A DNA stretch of 64,000 nucleotides. It comes from an uncultured Collinsella sp. (GTDB lineage Bacteria > Actinomycetota > Coriobacteriia > Coriobacteriales > Coriobacteriaceae). A program made the position numbers and the translations under genes. The stretch covers positions 1 to 64,000 of the forward strand of contig CABUHO010000006.1 in NCBI GenBank assembly GCA_902491395.1, read 5' to 3'. The notes beneath the pieces were generated by a model that did not search any database, was not told the DNA's origin, and worked only from the letters and a program-made list of their open reading frames with translations. Within the stretch, counting starts at the first letter, position 1; each line of letters opens with the position of its first letter. This document shows, piece by piece, positions 17,117-26,331 of the stretch.

Positions 17117-18013
17117 TTACTTCTTTGGCACTTCGATGCGAACCGTGCTGGGAATGAGCTCCGTTGCGCAGGACCACCAGCCGTTTTGCTGGGCGGCTTC
17201 GGCAAGCCTTTCGGCCGTGGCGGCGGTGTCGCAAATGGCAAACGAGCAGGCACCCGATCCGCACACATCTACAGCAACGGTGCCGTCCTGTTTACGCAGC
17301 CAATCGAGAACCGTTTGAATCTGCGGCTCCATCTGTGCGGAAATGATACCCAGGTTGTTATGGATGAGCGCATATGCCGTTTCGGCATCACCAGCACGCA
17401 AGGCAGAAGCTATCGCGCCGGGCTTGTCTGCAGGCACCGGGGCCTCGTCAAAACGTCGATAGGCTTCAATTGTCGAAACGCTTGCCTCGCGCGGCTTGAC
17501 CAACACGACGGGCGCTGCGGGCAGCGCAGGGTACTCAGTTGCCAGCACGTCTCCCCCACCTACGTAGAACGCAGGGCTCGCGTGCAAAAAGAACGGGACG
17601 TCAGCACCAATGCCCCGCGCAATGTCGTCGAGCGCGGGGTCGGTGCGATCAATTCCCCAGAGCTCCGCCAAGGCGGCAATGACCGCGGCCGCATCCGTTG
17701 AGGGGCCGCCCAAGCCGGCGCACAATGGAATGCGCTTCTCAATCGTCACGCAGATGTTTGCCTCGCGACCATAATGCTCGGCCATAGCAACCGCAGCCCG
17801 ATACGCCGTATTCTTTTTCATGGGAAAATCTGATGCCGGAACCGTCTGGACGGTCAGCGCCTGTGCCGGCGTAACCGTCACGGTATCGGAAAGACCGACA
17901 GCTGCCATCAGGGAATCGACCCTGTGGTAGCCGCGGTCATCGCGCTCGGTATGAACCCCCAGGTAGAGGTTAATCTTTGCCGGCGCGGTAAGGGTGAGGG
18001 ACCGATCGGTCAC
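17117..18013 (-). CDS. ispE: 4-diphosphocytidyl-2-C-methyl-D-erythritol kinase
   Basis: Fourth enzyme of the MEP isoprenoid pathway: phosphorylates CDP-ME at the 2-hydroxyl with ATP. 298-residue GHMP kinase. The substrate lysine region is APAKINLYL, the glycine-rich ATP loop is PLCAGLGGPSTDAAA (~95-109) and motif 3 is CGSGACSFA. It starts with GTG, with GAGGAG 10 nt upstream, just 2 nt after the veg stop, so it is co-translated with veg. In Bacillus the same order (veg, then ispE) is seen, which supports both calls. Confidence 0.93.
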   Translation of the reverse strand: MTDRSLTLTAPAKINLYLGVHTERDDRGYHRVDSLMAAVGLSDTVTVTPAQALTVQTVPASDFPMKKNTAYRAAVAMAEHYGREANICVTIEKRIPLCAGLGGPSTDAAAVIAALAELWGIDRTDPALDDIARGIGADVPFFLHASPAFYVGGGDVLATEYPALPAAPVVLVKPREASVSTIEAYRRFDEAPVPADKPGAIASALRAGDAETAYALIHNNLGIISAQMEPQIQTVLDWLRKQDGTVAVDVCGSGACSFAICDTAATAERLAEAAQQNGWWSCATELIPSTVRIEVPKK

Positions 18014-18015
18014 CG

Positions 18016-18312
18016 CTAGTGCTCCTCGAGCTGGTTGCCGAGCGGGGTAAAGATATGCTCGCCGCTCTCGGGGTCAAACAGTTCGACCTGCCCGGTGAGG
18101 ACATCGATATACTGGTAGGACTGACGCGACTTGCGGCCGCGACGCTCGTCGACCTCGACGATAAAGACGGCGGGGTGGACGCTCTTGATGGTGCCCATGC
18201 GCTCGACGACGCGGGTGCGGCCCATGTTGGCCTTCACCTTGACGCGATCGCCCACCATATCGGTCAGCTTCTCGTGGATGTCGTCGACGTGATTGACTTC
18301 CATCTCTTCCAT
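18016..18312 (-). CDS. veg: Veg family protein
   Basis: 98-residue small protein of the Veg family (formerly DUF1021). In Bacillus Veg is abundant and stimulates biofilm matrix genes; its biochemical action is not settled. The central GDRVKVKANMGRTRVVERMGTIKSVHPAVF stretch, a small beta-barrel-like RNA/DNA-binding type sequence, is the family core (about residues 20-50). The ATG at 18312 has GGAGG 8 nt upstream; a second ATG nine bases later is possible. It is followed directly by ispE and preceded by a candidate promoter. Confidence 0.85.
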   Translation of the reverse strand: MEEMEVNHVDDIHEKLTDMVGDRVKVKANMGRTRVVERMGTIKSVHPAVFIVEVDERRGRKSRQSYQYIDVLTGQVELFDPESGEHIFTPLGNQLEEH

Positions 18313-18379
18313 GAACAGGGCCTCCAGAAGGTGCAATTCAAAAAGGGGATAATACCCCTAAGATAGACAAAACTCTAAT

Positions 18380-18409
18380 ACTATAGCACCCTGCTGCCGC
18401 CATACGCAA
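18380..18409 (-). promoter_or_regulatory. candidate sigma-A promoter for veg-ispE
   Basis: TTGCGT (complement of 18404-18409), 18-bp spacer, TATAGT (complement of 18380-18385), about 68 nt before the veg ATG. The leader contains a small GGGGTATTATCCCC palindrome. Confidence 0.5.
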
Positions 18410-18470
18410 GTAGCTAAATAAGCCCCGTCCCAAATACGTACCAGACGACAACCTCGCATGACCAGCTCAC

Positions 18471-18618
18471 GTCAGCGAACGACCACCATTCGAGCCAAGG
18501 TGTCGCGAAAGAGGAGCGACGCGTACTTTGGTACACGAGCGACGGTTTGAGCGACAGATTGGCCGAATGGTGGCCGTGCAGCGTCGAGTAGTTACGCGGT
18601 TTGGTAAAACCGCGTAAC
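18471..18618. repeat. covarying structured element, copy 3 (divergent)
   Basis: 148 nt aligned to copies 1 and 2 with almost no gaps in the helices. P2 (ACGACCACCATTCG with its partner) differs from copy 1 at six of its 14 left-arm positions, five of them with a matching change on the other strand; P3 has one and P4 two more compensatory changes. The 12-bp terminal hairpin (18591-18618) abuts the dtd stop codon. The apical stem is not conserved. With the veg promoter this explains the 306-nt gap. Confidence 0.75.
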
Positions 18619-19065
18619 CTAAAGGCTGTCGGTATCGAGGACGATGGTGAATGGACCGTCGTTGACCAAGTCGACTTTCATATCGGCGCCAAAGATGCCG
18701 TGCGCCACGTGTTCGACATCTTGGCGAACGAGCGTCAGGAAGTACTCGTAGAGCTCGTTGGCAACATCGGGGGCGCCTGCATCGGTAAACGATGGGCGGC
18801 GACCGTGGCGGCAGTCGGCAAACAGCGTGAACTGCGACACCACGAGCACCTCGCCGTCGACATCGGCAAGCGCCAAGTTGGTCTTGCCGTTCTCGTCCTC
18901 GTTGATACGCAGCCCGCGGAGCTTGCCCCACAGCTTGTCGGCCTCGGCACGCGTGTCGCCGTGGCCCACGCCCAACAGCACCAGGTAGCCGCGTCCAATG
19001 CGACCCACGCACTCGCCGTCGACCGTCACGCCGGCGTTGAGTACGCGCTGCACCACCGCACGCAC
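18619..19065 (-). CDS. dtd: D-aminoacyl-tRNA deacylase
   Basis: Removes D-amino acids (and glycine mis-attached to tRNA-Ala) from tRNA, a proofreading step. 148 residues, normal size. The two active-site signatures are present: SQFTLFADCRHGRRPSF and, near the C-terminus, NDGPFTIVLDT, which corresponds to the cross-subunit Gly-Pro motif region. GTG start with the GAGGAG codons of the rdgB end acting as its ribosome-binding site, so it is coupled to rdgB. Last gene of murI-rph-rdgB-dtd. Confidence 0.95.
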   Translation of the reverse strand: MRAVVQRVLNAGVTVDGECVGRIGRGYLVLLGVGHGDTRAEADKLWGKLRGLRINEDENGKTNLALADVDGEVLVVSQFTLFADCRHGRRPSFTDAGAPDVANELYEYFLTLVRQDVEHVAHGIFGADMKVDLVNDGPFTIVLDTDSL

Positions 19066-19068
19066 GGC

Positions 19069-19710
19069 CTACTCCTCGCCCGTCAGTTTGGCGGATAAGT
19101 GCTCGAGCGCATGGAATCGATGGCTGATGGCATTCTTCTCGTCCGCCGTCAGCTCGGCCATGGTCTTGCCCGGCGTGTCGACCGGCAGGAACAGCGGGTC
19201 ATAGCCAAAGCCGTGATCGCCGCGACCCTCGTGCGCGATAACGCCCTCGCAGGCGCCCTCGCCATAGGTAACCAGACCATCCGTGTCGATGAGCGCAACG
19301 ACGCTCATAAAGCGCGCGGTGCGATCCTCATCCGCCACGCCTTCCAGGTTAACGAGGAGCTTAGCGTTGTTGGCGGCATCGTCGCCGTGCACGCCCGCAT
19401 AGCGCGCGCTATACACGCCGGGCTCGCCGTCCAGCGCGTCGACGACCAGGCCCGAATCGTCGGCGATGGCCATGAGCCCCGTCTCCTCGACCGCAGCCTG
19501 GGCCTTGATGATGGCGTTCTCCAAAAACGTCGTGCCGTTTTCCTCGGGGTCCTCAAAATCGCCCAGCTGGCCGAGCGCCACAAAGCGCACCTCGGGCATG
19601 ACCTTGCCCAAAATGGCCTCGATCTCGGTGAGCTTATGGGCGTTCCCGGTTGCCACGACGATGGTTGCCGCCGGGTCGAGGGTGTCGATGTCGATCTTCT
19701 CAAGTGCCAT
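19069..19710 (-). CDS. rdgB: XTP/dITP diphosphatase (RdgB/HAM1)
   Basis: House-cleaning pyrophosphatase that hydrolyses XTP and dITP to monophosphates so that they are not built into DNA or RNA. 213 residues. VVATGNAHKLTEI at the start, DDSGLVVDALDG with the metal-binding residues, GFGYDPLFL and the C-terminal SHRFHAL are all in place. ATG preceded by AAGGAGG. rph lies upstream with 143 nt between, including a terminator-like hairpin at 19819; dtd follows at once. Confidence 0.95.
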   Translation of the reverse strand: MALEKIDIDTLDPAATIVVATGNAHKLTEIEAILGKVMPEVRFVALGQLGDFEDPEENGTTFLENAIIKAQAAVEETGLMAIADDSGLVVDALDGEPGVYSARYAGVHGDDAANNAKLLVNLEGVADEDRTARFMSVVALIDTDGLVTYGEGACEGVIAHEGRGDHGFGYDPLFLPVDTPGKTMAELTADEKNAISHRFHALEHLSAKLTGEE

Positions 19711-19818
19711 AACTGGCCTCCTTGTCTCTATAGCAATGCCGCGTCGAGGGCGACGAGGGCCTCTGCCTCTCCCCTCTCAATCAACGGCAGTCTTGTGTCT
19801 AGACGTCTCCGCAGATAA

Positions 19819-19855
19819 AACCTGCCAAAATAAACCTGTCCCTTTTTGGCAGGTT
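19819..19855 (-). terminator. GGGACAGG-core hairpin overlapping the rph stop codon
   Basis: 12-bp arms (819-830 with 844-855). On the minus strand the stem starts inside the TAA stop of rph, the loop reads AGGGACAGGTTTA and the 3' arm is followed by TTATC. It belongs with the hairpins at 47622, 50246 and 52506. Confidence 0.7.
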
Positions 19856-20579
19856 AGGCGAGGGCTTGGCGCTGGAGCTCGATGAGCTCGGCGATGCCTT
19901 TGTCGCCCAGGTCGAGCAGGGCGTTGAGGCGCTTACGGTCAAAGGGCGCCTGCTCGCCGGTGCCCTGGAGCTCGATCATCTCACCGGTGTCGGTGGCGAC
20001 GAGGTTCATGTCGACCTCGGCATGGCTGTCCTCGGAATAATCGAGGTCAAGCAGCGTATTGCCGTCGACAACGCCCATGGAGATTGCAGCCACCTGGCCG
20101 GTAAGCGGGATGCGCTCGATCTTGCCCGCCTCGACCCACATGGCGAGGGCGTCGTGCAGCGCCACCCAGGCGCCGGTGATGCTCGCTGTACGCGTGCCGC
20201 CATCGGCCTGAATCACATCGCAGTCGACGGTGACGGTGTACTCGCCGAGCGCCTTCATGTTGACGACGGTACGCAGGCTGCGGCCAATGAGGCGCTCGAT
20301 CTCCATGGAGCGACCCTTGCGGTTGGCATGCTCGCGCTTGCAGCGCTTGCCGGTCGACGCCGGCAGCATGGCGTATTCCGCGGTCACCCAGCCGGCCTTA
20401 GCTCCCTTTCGCCAGCCCGGCACGCCCTCCTCGATAGTGGCGGCACACAGCACGCGCGTGTCGCCAAACTCGGCCAGGCACGAACCGTGGGCGTGCTTCA
20501 TGACGCCACGGGTGAGCTTAACGGGGCGTAACTCGTTGGCGGCGCGACCGTTGGCGCGGTTGACCTGCATGTGCTCCAT
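19854..20579 (-). CDS. rph: ribonuclease PH
   Basis: Phosphorolytic 3'-5' exoribonuclease that trims tRNA 3' ends, acting as a hexameric ring. 241 residues. The N-terminal phosphate-site arginine region (ANELRPVKLTRG), the GTRTASITGAWVAL segment and the SEDSHAEVDMN metal-site aspartates match RNase PH. The ATG at 20579 follows AAAGGA; an ATG three codons later is also possible. It sits between murI and rdgB, and the rph-rdgB pairing is widely conserved. Confidence 0.95.
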   Translation of the reverse strand: MEHMQVNRANGRAANELRPVKLTRGVMKHAHGSCLAEFGDTRVLCAATIEEGVPGWRKGAKAGWVTAEYAMLPASTGKRCKREHANRKGRSMEIERLIGRSLRTVVNMKALGEYTVTVDCDVIQADGGTRTASITGAWVALHDALAMWVEAGKIERIPLTGQVAAISMGVVDGNTLLDLDYSEDSHAEVDMNLVATDTGEMIELQGTGEQAPFDRKRLNALLDLGDKGIAELIELQRQALA

Positions 20580-20633
20580 AGAAAAATCCTTTCGGCAAAA
20601 GGTGTGGCGAAGGCTCTGACGGCGGCCTTACAT

Positions 20634-21518
20634 CTATTTCAGCTCATCGATATCGATATGTTCGATGCTCTTGAGCGGCTGACCAAAGATAAAGCTGCCC
20701 GCCACCGCAAACTCGGCAATGTTATCGGCCGTCGTGGCAAAACGATGCTGCGGCTCGGCGGCGTCGCCCGCCAGCTGCTCGCGGCGCGTGAGGATATCGG
20801 TCAGTTCGCGCGTGGTCTCCTCGGCGGAACTCACGACGCGCACCCCAGGCCCCAGCGCATGGCGGATAGGTCCCACCAACAGCGGAAAATGCGTACAGCC
20901 GAGCACCACGGTATCGATACCGTGGTCGCGCAGCGGCTCAACCGTGGCACCCACCAGCGCACGCACGGCAGGCGTATCGAAGATGTCCTCGTTCTCAAGC
21001 CACTGTTCCTGCAGATGTGCACCCGAGGCGAGCTCGTGTTCGACAACCTCGACAAAGCTCGAGGCAGGACAGCCGTATACATCGACGCCGGCATCCAGGT
21101 CCTGAATGGCGCGCGTGTAGGCGCCCGAGCGAATGGTGAGGTTGGTGGCGAGCACGCCCACCCGGCGCGTGCGGGTGCTGTTGATTGCCGCGCGTGCGCC
21201 CGGCGCGATCACACCGATCACGGGAACGTCGAGCACCTGCTGGGCCAGACGCAAGGCCGCAGCGGTCGCCGTGTTGCAGGCAATGACCATAATCTTGACG
21301 TCGTGCTTCGAAAGCCAACGACCCGCCTGCAACGCAAACGAGCGCACCTCATCCTCGGTGCGGGTGCCGTAGGGGCAGCGTTTGGTGTCACCGAAGTAGT
21401 AGACGGACTCGTGCGGCAGCGCCGTCGCGATGGCGCGCGCAACCGTCAGACCGCCCAAACCAGAATCGAACACGCCAATCGGGCGCGTGTCGCCTGTCGG
21501 ATTCTCGATATCGGACAT
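20634..21518 (-). CDS. murI: glutamate racemase
   Basis: Makes D-glutamate for peptidoglycan by racemising L-glutamate without a cofactor. 294 residues. The FDSGLGGLT start and the two catalytic cysteines, in VIACNTATAA and in LGCTHFPLL, are present, together with YFGDTKRCPYG. First gene of the murI-rph-rdgB-dtd cluster; 54 nt separate it from rph. A MurE-type ligase lies 1 kb upstream, giving a small peptidoglycan-precursor neighbourhood. Confidence 0.95.
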   Translation of the reverse strand: MSDIENPTGDTRPIGVFDSGLGGLTVARAIATALPHESVYYFGDTKRCPYGTRTEDEVRSFALQAGRWLSKHDVKIMVIACNTATAAALRLAQQVLDVPVIGVIAPGARAAINSTRTRRVGVLATNLTIRSGAYTRAIQDLDAGVDVYGCPASSFVEVVEHELASGAHLQEQWLENEDIFDTPAVRALVGATVEPLRDHGIDTVVLGCTHFPLLVGPIRHALGPGVRVVSSAEETTRELTDILTRREQLAGDAAEPQHRFATTADNIAEFAVAGSFIFGQPLKSIEHIDIDELK

Positions 21519-21569
21519 TACCTCACCAGTCTCTCTCGAAAAGACATGTCCAAGTGCGGCGGCGGCGCG

Positions 21570-22481
21570 CTACGAACGCGCCGCGACCAGCAGCTCTGCC
21601 GTCGCCGCCCAACCGTCGACAATTTTGCCGCGCGTAACGAAAGCGTTCTCGCAAGCAGCCAGGAACTCGGGCGCGCCGGCGCTCGTCAGGCCATTCTCGA
21701 CCAGGCAGAACGTGCCCACGTGATCGGCCATGTAGAAGTCGGACTCGGAATCGCCGAGCGCGAGCGTCTCCTCGCGCTCGATCCCCAGGTGCTCGCAGAA
21801 GCGCGCAATGGCAACGCCTTTGTTGAGGCCCGCGGGGTTGATGTTGAATGCGCGACCGTCCTCGACGCGATCGAGCTCAAGCGTCGTCGGCTTGGACAGG
21901 TGAGTCAGATGGCCGTTGCAAGCCCAGATCAGACCGCAGCCGGCCTCGTCCAGGATGGCCTGGACCTCATCGTCGGGCACATCGCCGCGCATGCCGACAG
22001 TGACCTCGCGGTACTTGTAGCCGGTCGACATGTCGTTGTGATACTCGATCTTGTGCGGCCAGCGGGCAAGGATCTTCTCGCACACGCCGGTCTGCTCAAT
22101 CACCTGGTGCGGAGTAAGGCCACAGGCGGGGTCGTAAGGCATGTCACCGGTCAGATACTCCCAATCGTTGGCTTTGAGGTCGTACATAACCAGGCCGCCC
22201 ATCTCACCAATGTAGGAGTTGAGGCCGAGCACGCGCGCGTCCTCGTGGATCATGGTACGGTTGCGGCCCGAGGTGGGAACCACCTGAATACCAGCGCGAG
22301 CGAGCGCCACGACGGCCTCGACGAGTTTGGTCGAGGGGTTGCCGTCGTTGTCGCGCAGCACGCACGAGCCGGGCGCGAGCATGGTGGCGTCCAGGTCGGT
22401 AAAGACGTACTTGACCTTGGCAAGACGCTCGCGCATCTCGCCCGAAAGCTCGGCGACGGTCGGCAGGGTATTGTAGGACAT
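21570..22481 (-). CDS. HAD superfamily phosphatase, Cof/sucrose-phosphatase-like
   Basis: 303-residue HAD hydrolase of the IIB (Cof-type) cap class. Motif I FTDLDATML has the two catalytic aspartates, PTSGRNRT is motif II, and LALGDSESDFYMAD is motif IV. The cap between motifs II and III fits sugar-phosphate phosphatases such as SPP. The ATG at 22481 follows CGGAGT; a longer frame upstream lacks a site. The substrate cannot be told. It lies between murI and the MurE-type gene, with a hairpin separating it from the latter. Confidence 0.82.
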   Translation of the reverse strand: MSYNTLPTVAELSGEMRERLAKVKYVFTDLDATMLAPGSCVLRDNDGNPSTKLVEAVVALARAGIQVVPTSGRNRTMIHEDARVLGLNSYIGEMGGLVMYDLKANDWEYLTGDMPYDPACGLTPHQVIEQTGVCEKILARWPHKIEYHNDMSTGYKYREVTVGMRGDVPDDEVQAILDEAGCGLIWACNGHLTHLSKPTTLELDRVEDGRAFNINPAGLNKGVAIARFCEHLGIEREETLALGDSESDFYMADHVGTFCLVENGLTSAGAPEFLAACENAFVTRGKIVDGWAATAELLVAARS

Positions 22482-22547
22482 GGTTACTCCGTTTACGTAG
22501 AAGGGTTTGGACTTGGACGGCATGTTTTGATTGAGGGAACACGCTTA

Positions 22548-22580
22548 TGGCGACAGCGCACTCAGGGCGCCGTCGCCATC
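22548..22580. terminator. hairpin after the MurE-type gene
   Basis: 8-bp plus 4-bp stem interrupted by one A-C mismatch, no clear U-tract. It sits 8 nt after the 22589 stop; it is a possible weak terminator or RNA stabiliser. Confidence 0.45.
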
Positions 22581-22588
22581 ATGGTTCA

Positions 22589-24151
22589 TTAGTCAAACTG
22601 GGTAACATCGATCAGGCGATTGGCCAGCGAAAGGTCGCTCTCGATGGGTACGAACTCGTCGCCCACGTGCATGAGCTCCTCGTCACCCTTTGCCAGCAGC
22701 AAGACAATGGTGGGAGCATCGGGGTTGACGTACTCCTCGCGCGCCGCCTTGAACGCCGCATGCACAGCGGCTTCGCGGTCGAGGATGATCTTGTTCGGCG
22801 TATCGTCGGGAACATGCTCGGCAAGCTCGCGACAGACCTTCATCGGGTCCTCGTGAGCCGGGTCCTCGTTGGCAAAGATCATCAGGTCGGAATACGGTGC
22901 GGCCTCGCGCGGAAGCTGCTCGCGGCGCTCCTGCGCCTTGCCGCCGGCAGCGCCAAACAGCGCAATGACGGGGCTGGCGGGAAACGCGCGCTTCACCGAC
23001 GAGAAAAGCGAACGGAACGAAAGCTGGTTGTGCGCATAGTCGACGACGCAGATCACGCGGCCGTCCTTCGACTCCACGACCTCCATACGGCCCGGCACAC
23101 GAAGCTTGGAGAGGCCCTTCTTGATGGCATCGATACCGATGCCGATCTCGTGCGCAGCGGCGATAGCGACCAGCGCGTTCTCCACGTTAAAGTCTCCCGC
23201 GATACCCAGCAGGATCTTCTCCCCCGCCTCGGACTCGTCGGCACACAGACCATGCAAGTTGAACTCGATGCTAAAGCCGACCATGCGCACATCGCTCGCC
23301 CACAGGCTTGCCTCGGGATGCTCGACGCCAACGGTCACCAAGCGCTCGGCCGTCGACGCTGCCTCCAGCACACGGTCAACCTCTTCGGTGCCCAGATTCA
23401 CCACGGCGGTCTTTGCCTGGTCAAAGATCCTGAGTTTGCTCTCAAAATAATCCTCAAACGTGGGGTGTTCGATCGGCGAGATGTGGTCACGGCCGATGTT
23501 GAGGAAGCACGCCACGTCAAACGGCAGATTCTCGACGCGTTGGTACTTGAGCGCCTGGCTCGAGACCTCCATGACCATGGACTGGCGACCGGACGTGCGG
23601 CAGTTGGCGATATGGCGCCAGACCTCGGGGGCCTCGGGAGTAGTATTGGTGCTCTCGTAGCACTCGATGCCATCGTCGGTACTCACCGAGCCGATCATGC
23701 CGCAGGACTCGCCCGCCGCCTTGATGATGGACTGGAGCATAAAAGCGGCCGTGGTCTTACCCTTGGTGCCGGTGATGCCCACGATCTTGACGTCGTGGTC
23801 GGGACGGTCGTAGACCTCCGGCGGCAACAGGGCCATGGCCGTGCGAACACTATCAACAACCAGCATCGCAGCACCGCTCTCCTTCCCCAGCGGCTCCAGA
23901 GACTCGACCAGCGACTCTTCGCACACAAATGCGACGGCGCCCGCATCGAGCGCCATGCTCAAAAACGCGGGCTTAAAGGCAGCGCCTTTGCAAAAGAACA
24001 CGTCACCTGCCGAGACCGCGCGCGAATCAAACGAGCAGCCGGTCACGGCACGCTCGTCAACCTGCTCTGATGCGCGCAGCTCGCCGCACACATCGAGAAG
24101 CTTGGCAAGCGTATCGACCGTGGTCACGGTCGCGGAATCCGAATGGTGCAT
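22589..24151 (-). CDS. murE: MurE-type UDP-MurNAc-tripeptide synthetase
   Basis: Mur ligase that adds the third amino acid to UDP-MurNAc-L-Ala-D-Glu using ATP. 520 residues. The ATP loop GITGTKGKTT (~124-133), the TNTTPEAPE substrate segment, MEVSSQAL, and the C-terminal VDYAHN are in order. The residue that selects meso-DAP (DNPR in DAP-type MurE) reads NEDPAHEDP here, which is closer to the lysine-type DNPA signature; lysine, ornithine or another diamino acid is likely and DAP less so. ATG preceded by AAAGGT. It is not inside a mur/fts cluster. Confidence 0.85.
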   Translation of the reverse strand: MHHSDSATVTTVDTLAKLLDVCGELRASEQVDERAVTGCSFDSRAVSAGDVFFCKGAAFKPAFLSMALDAGAVAFVCEESLVESLEPLGKESGAAMLVVDSVRTAMALLPPEVYDRPDHDVKIVGITGTKGKTTAAFMLQSIIKAAGESCGMIGSVSTDDGIECYESTNTTPEAPEVWRHIANCRTSGRQSMVMEVSSQALKYQRVENLPFDVACFLNIGRDHISPIEHPTFEDYFESKLRIFDQAKTAVVNLGTEEVDRVLEAASTAERLVTVGVEHPEASLWASDVRMVGFSIEFNLHGLCADESEAGEKILLGIAGDFNVENALVAIAAAHEIGIGIDAIKKGLSKLRVPGRMEVVESKDGRVICVVDYAHNQLSFRSLFSSVKRAFPASPVIALFGAAGGKAQERREQLPREAAPYSDLMIFANEDPAHEDPMKVCRELAEHVPDDTPNKIILDREAAVHAAFKAAREEYVNPDAPTIVLLLAKGDEELMHVGDEFVPIESDLSLANRLIDVTQFD

Positions 24152-24211
24152 CTTTCACCTTTCTCAGCCATTTGGCAGGAACGGTTTTTATAGTAACTGA
24201 AACGCACCCAC

Positions 24212-24238
24212 GCAAAAACGGCTCCCGGAGGAGCCGTT
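24212..24238 (-). terminator. terminator of asnB
   Basis: AACGGCTCC/GGAGCCGTT stem (217-225 with 230-238), 4-nt loop and a U-run on the minus strand, 26 nt after the asnB stop. Confidence 0.88.
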
Positions 24239-24263
24239 ACGCGCAGGCGTTCGTAAGCCGAGG

Positions 24264-26144
24264 CTAGGCAGCCTGAACAGCGGGCTGGTCCTCGTCGATA
24301 AAGAAGCGCTTGTACCACACCAGGAACACGAGCGGCGTATAGATCTTGCGCTGGAAATCGCCCTTGCCCGCAAAGTGCAGATCGAGCAGGTGCATGAGCT
24401 CGTCGGTATCGAAGAACTCGCTTGCCCACGGCGCGGTGAAGTACTCCTTGACATAGTCGTACCACTTTTGCTCGCGCAGCCAGTAGACAATCGGCACCGG
24501 GAAGCCCACCTTGGGACGGGTGGCCCACTCATCGGGCAGCGACTTGTTGGCAGCGTGGCGGAGTACCTGTTTGTTGCCGTTCTCGTTGATGCGGTAGCGG
24601 TCGGGAATGTGCTCGGCGAACTCCATGACTTTGCGGTCCAGGAAGGGCACGCGCAGCTCCAGCGAGTGCGCCATGCACATCTTGTCGGCCTTGAGCAGAA
24701 TGTCGCCCGGGAGCCACATGTTCATGTCCAGGTACTGCTTCTTGACCAGCTCGGGCTGACCCTTCACGCGCGCATAGATGGGAGCGGCAAGCTCGAAGGC
24801 GCCATCGCCGGTGTTGTACTCGGGCTTGAGCACGCCGTCGACCTCGCGCTCCGGCCATACCAGAGCCTGTCCCAGGAACGACTTCTCGGGGATCTCGGCA
24901 CCCTTGACCAGGAAGTTATGTCCCTTGAAGTACGGCATATGCAACGCCAGGTTACCGAGCGCGCGACGGATGGGCAGCGGCACCATCTTTTTGTACTTGC
25001 GGACCGGGACCGTGTCCTCGTAGTAGGCGTAGCCGCCAAAGAGCTCGTCGGCGCCTTCGCCCGAAAGCACGACGGTGACGTCCTTGCGGGCCATCTCGGC
25101 CAAGAACCACAGCGGCACGGAAGACAGGTTGGACTGCGGCTCGTCCATGTGATACTGGATGTCCTCGAGCGCACCGAAGAACTCGTCGGCGGTAATCATC
25201 TTGCGAACGTTCTCGACGCCGAGCTTATCGGAAAGCTCCTTGGCGTAGTTGGTCTCGTTGAAGTTCTTGTAGTCAAAGCCCACCGAGAAGGTCTTGTCGG
25301 GCATGAGGCAAGCGGCGATGTAGCTGGAGTCGACGCCACCGGAGAGGAACGACGCGACCTTGACGTCGGCGATGCGATGGGCCTCGACGCTCTCGTGCAC
25401 GACCTCGTCCAGCTCGTCGACGTACTCCTCGAACGGCTTCTCGACGGCAGAGTAATCGCAATCCCAATAGCGCTCGATGTTCATCTTGCCGGTCGGGATG
25501 TCTACGGTAAAGTAATGCGCCGGCGGCAGCTTGTAGACACCCTCGAAGAAGGTCTCCTCGGTTGCCGAATACTGCAGCGTCATGTACGGACGCAGGGCCT
25601 TTTTGTTGACCGCCTTGTGAAAGTGCGGGTAGTCCAGGAAGCTCTTGATCTCGGAACCAAAGAGCACGCCCGGAGCGCCGTCGCCCGCATCGGCCATGGG
25701 ATAGTAGTAGAGCGGCTTGATGCCAAAGATATCGCGGGCGCCAAAAAGCTTGTTCTTCTTCTTGTCCCAGATGACGAAGGCATACATACCGCGCAAGCGA
25801 TCGAGTACTGCCTCGCCCCACTCCTCATAGCCGTGCAGGAGGCTCTCGGTGTCGGCGCCGCAGTGGAACTGGTAGCCCTTGGCCTCGAGCTCGGAACGGA
25901 GTTCTTGGAAGTTGTAGATCTCGCCGTTGAAGACAATGACGACGCTACCGTCCTCGTTGGCCATGGGTTGGGCGCCAGCCTCGGTCAGGTCGAGGATCGA
26001 CAGGCGGCGGAAGCCCAGGGCAACGCGGCCGTCGATAAACTGACCGCCCATGTCGGGACCGCGATGGACGATGCGGTCCATCATCTTGGTGAGTACCTCG
26101 GATTGGTTATCCGTCCCACCGACAAAACCGACAAAACCGCACAT
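24264..26144 (-). CDS. asnB: asparagine synthase (glutamine-hydrolysing)
   Basis: Makes asparagine from aspartate, glutamine and ATP. 626 residues with the two usual domains. The N-terminal class II amidotransferase starts MCGFVGFVGG with the nucleophile Cys2 and contains GEIYNFQELR. The synthetase domain has the pyrophosphate loop LSGGVDSSYIA (~262-272) and SGEGADELFGGY. ATG preceded by GAGGGGA; a TATACT box lies about 50 nt upstream (complement of 26196-26201). Monocistronic, with its own terminator. Confidence 0.96.
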   Translation of the reverse strand: MCGFVGFVGGTDNQSEVLTKMMDRIVHRGPDMGGQFIDGRVALGFRRLSILDLTEAGAQPMANEDGSVVIVFNGEIYNFQELRSELEAKGYQFHCGADTESLLHGYEEWGEAVLDRLRGMYAFVIWDKKKNKLFGARDIFGIKPLYYYPMADAGDGAPGVLFGSEIKSFLDYPHFHKAVNKKALRPYMTLQYSATEETFFEGVYKLPPAHYFTVDIPTGKMNIERYWDCDYSAVEKPFEEYVDELDEVVHESVEAHRIADVKVASFLSGGVDSSYIAACLMPDKTFSVGFDYKNFNETNYAKELSDKLGVENVRKMITADEFFGALEDIQYHMDEPQSNLSSVPLWFLAEMARKDVTVVLSGEGADELFGGYAYYEDTVPVRKYKKMVPLPIRRALGNLALHMPYFKGHNFLVKGAEIPEKSFLGQALVWPEREVDGVLKPEYNTGDGAFELAAPIYARVKGQPELVKKQYLDMNMWLPGDILLKADKMCMAHSLELRVPFLDRKVMEFAEHIPDRYRINENGNKQVLRHAANKSLPDEWATRPKVGFPVPIVYWLREQKWYDYVKEYFTAPWASEFFDTDELMHLLDLHFAGKGDFQRKIYTPLVFLVWYKRFFIDEDQPAVQAA

Positions 26145-26293
26145 ATACTATCCCCTCTGCTGTTGCTGGGCATCAAATCGAATCAGTAGCTTTTGAGTAT
26201 ACCCGAGGGCGTAAAGAGGGGCGGAATGTTCAGGCAATCTCAACTGAATCAGCTCCGCTGCGACACGCGCCGGTTACCTTTAATGGATATGAG

Positions 26294-26321
26294 GTGAACA
26301 ACCCAATTGTTTTGCTATACT
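26294..26321 (+). promoter_or_regulatory. candidate promoter of tRNA-Val
   Basis: TATACT at 26316-26321, 10 nt before the tRNA, with a weak GTGAAC at 26294-26299 and a 16-bp spacer. Confidence 0.45.
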
Positions 26322-26331
26322 CTCTCCGCAC

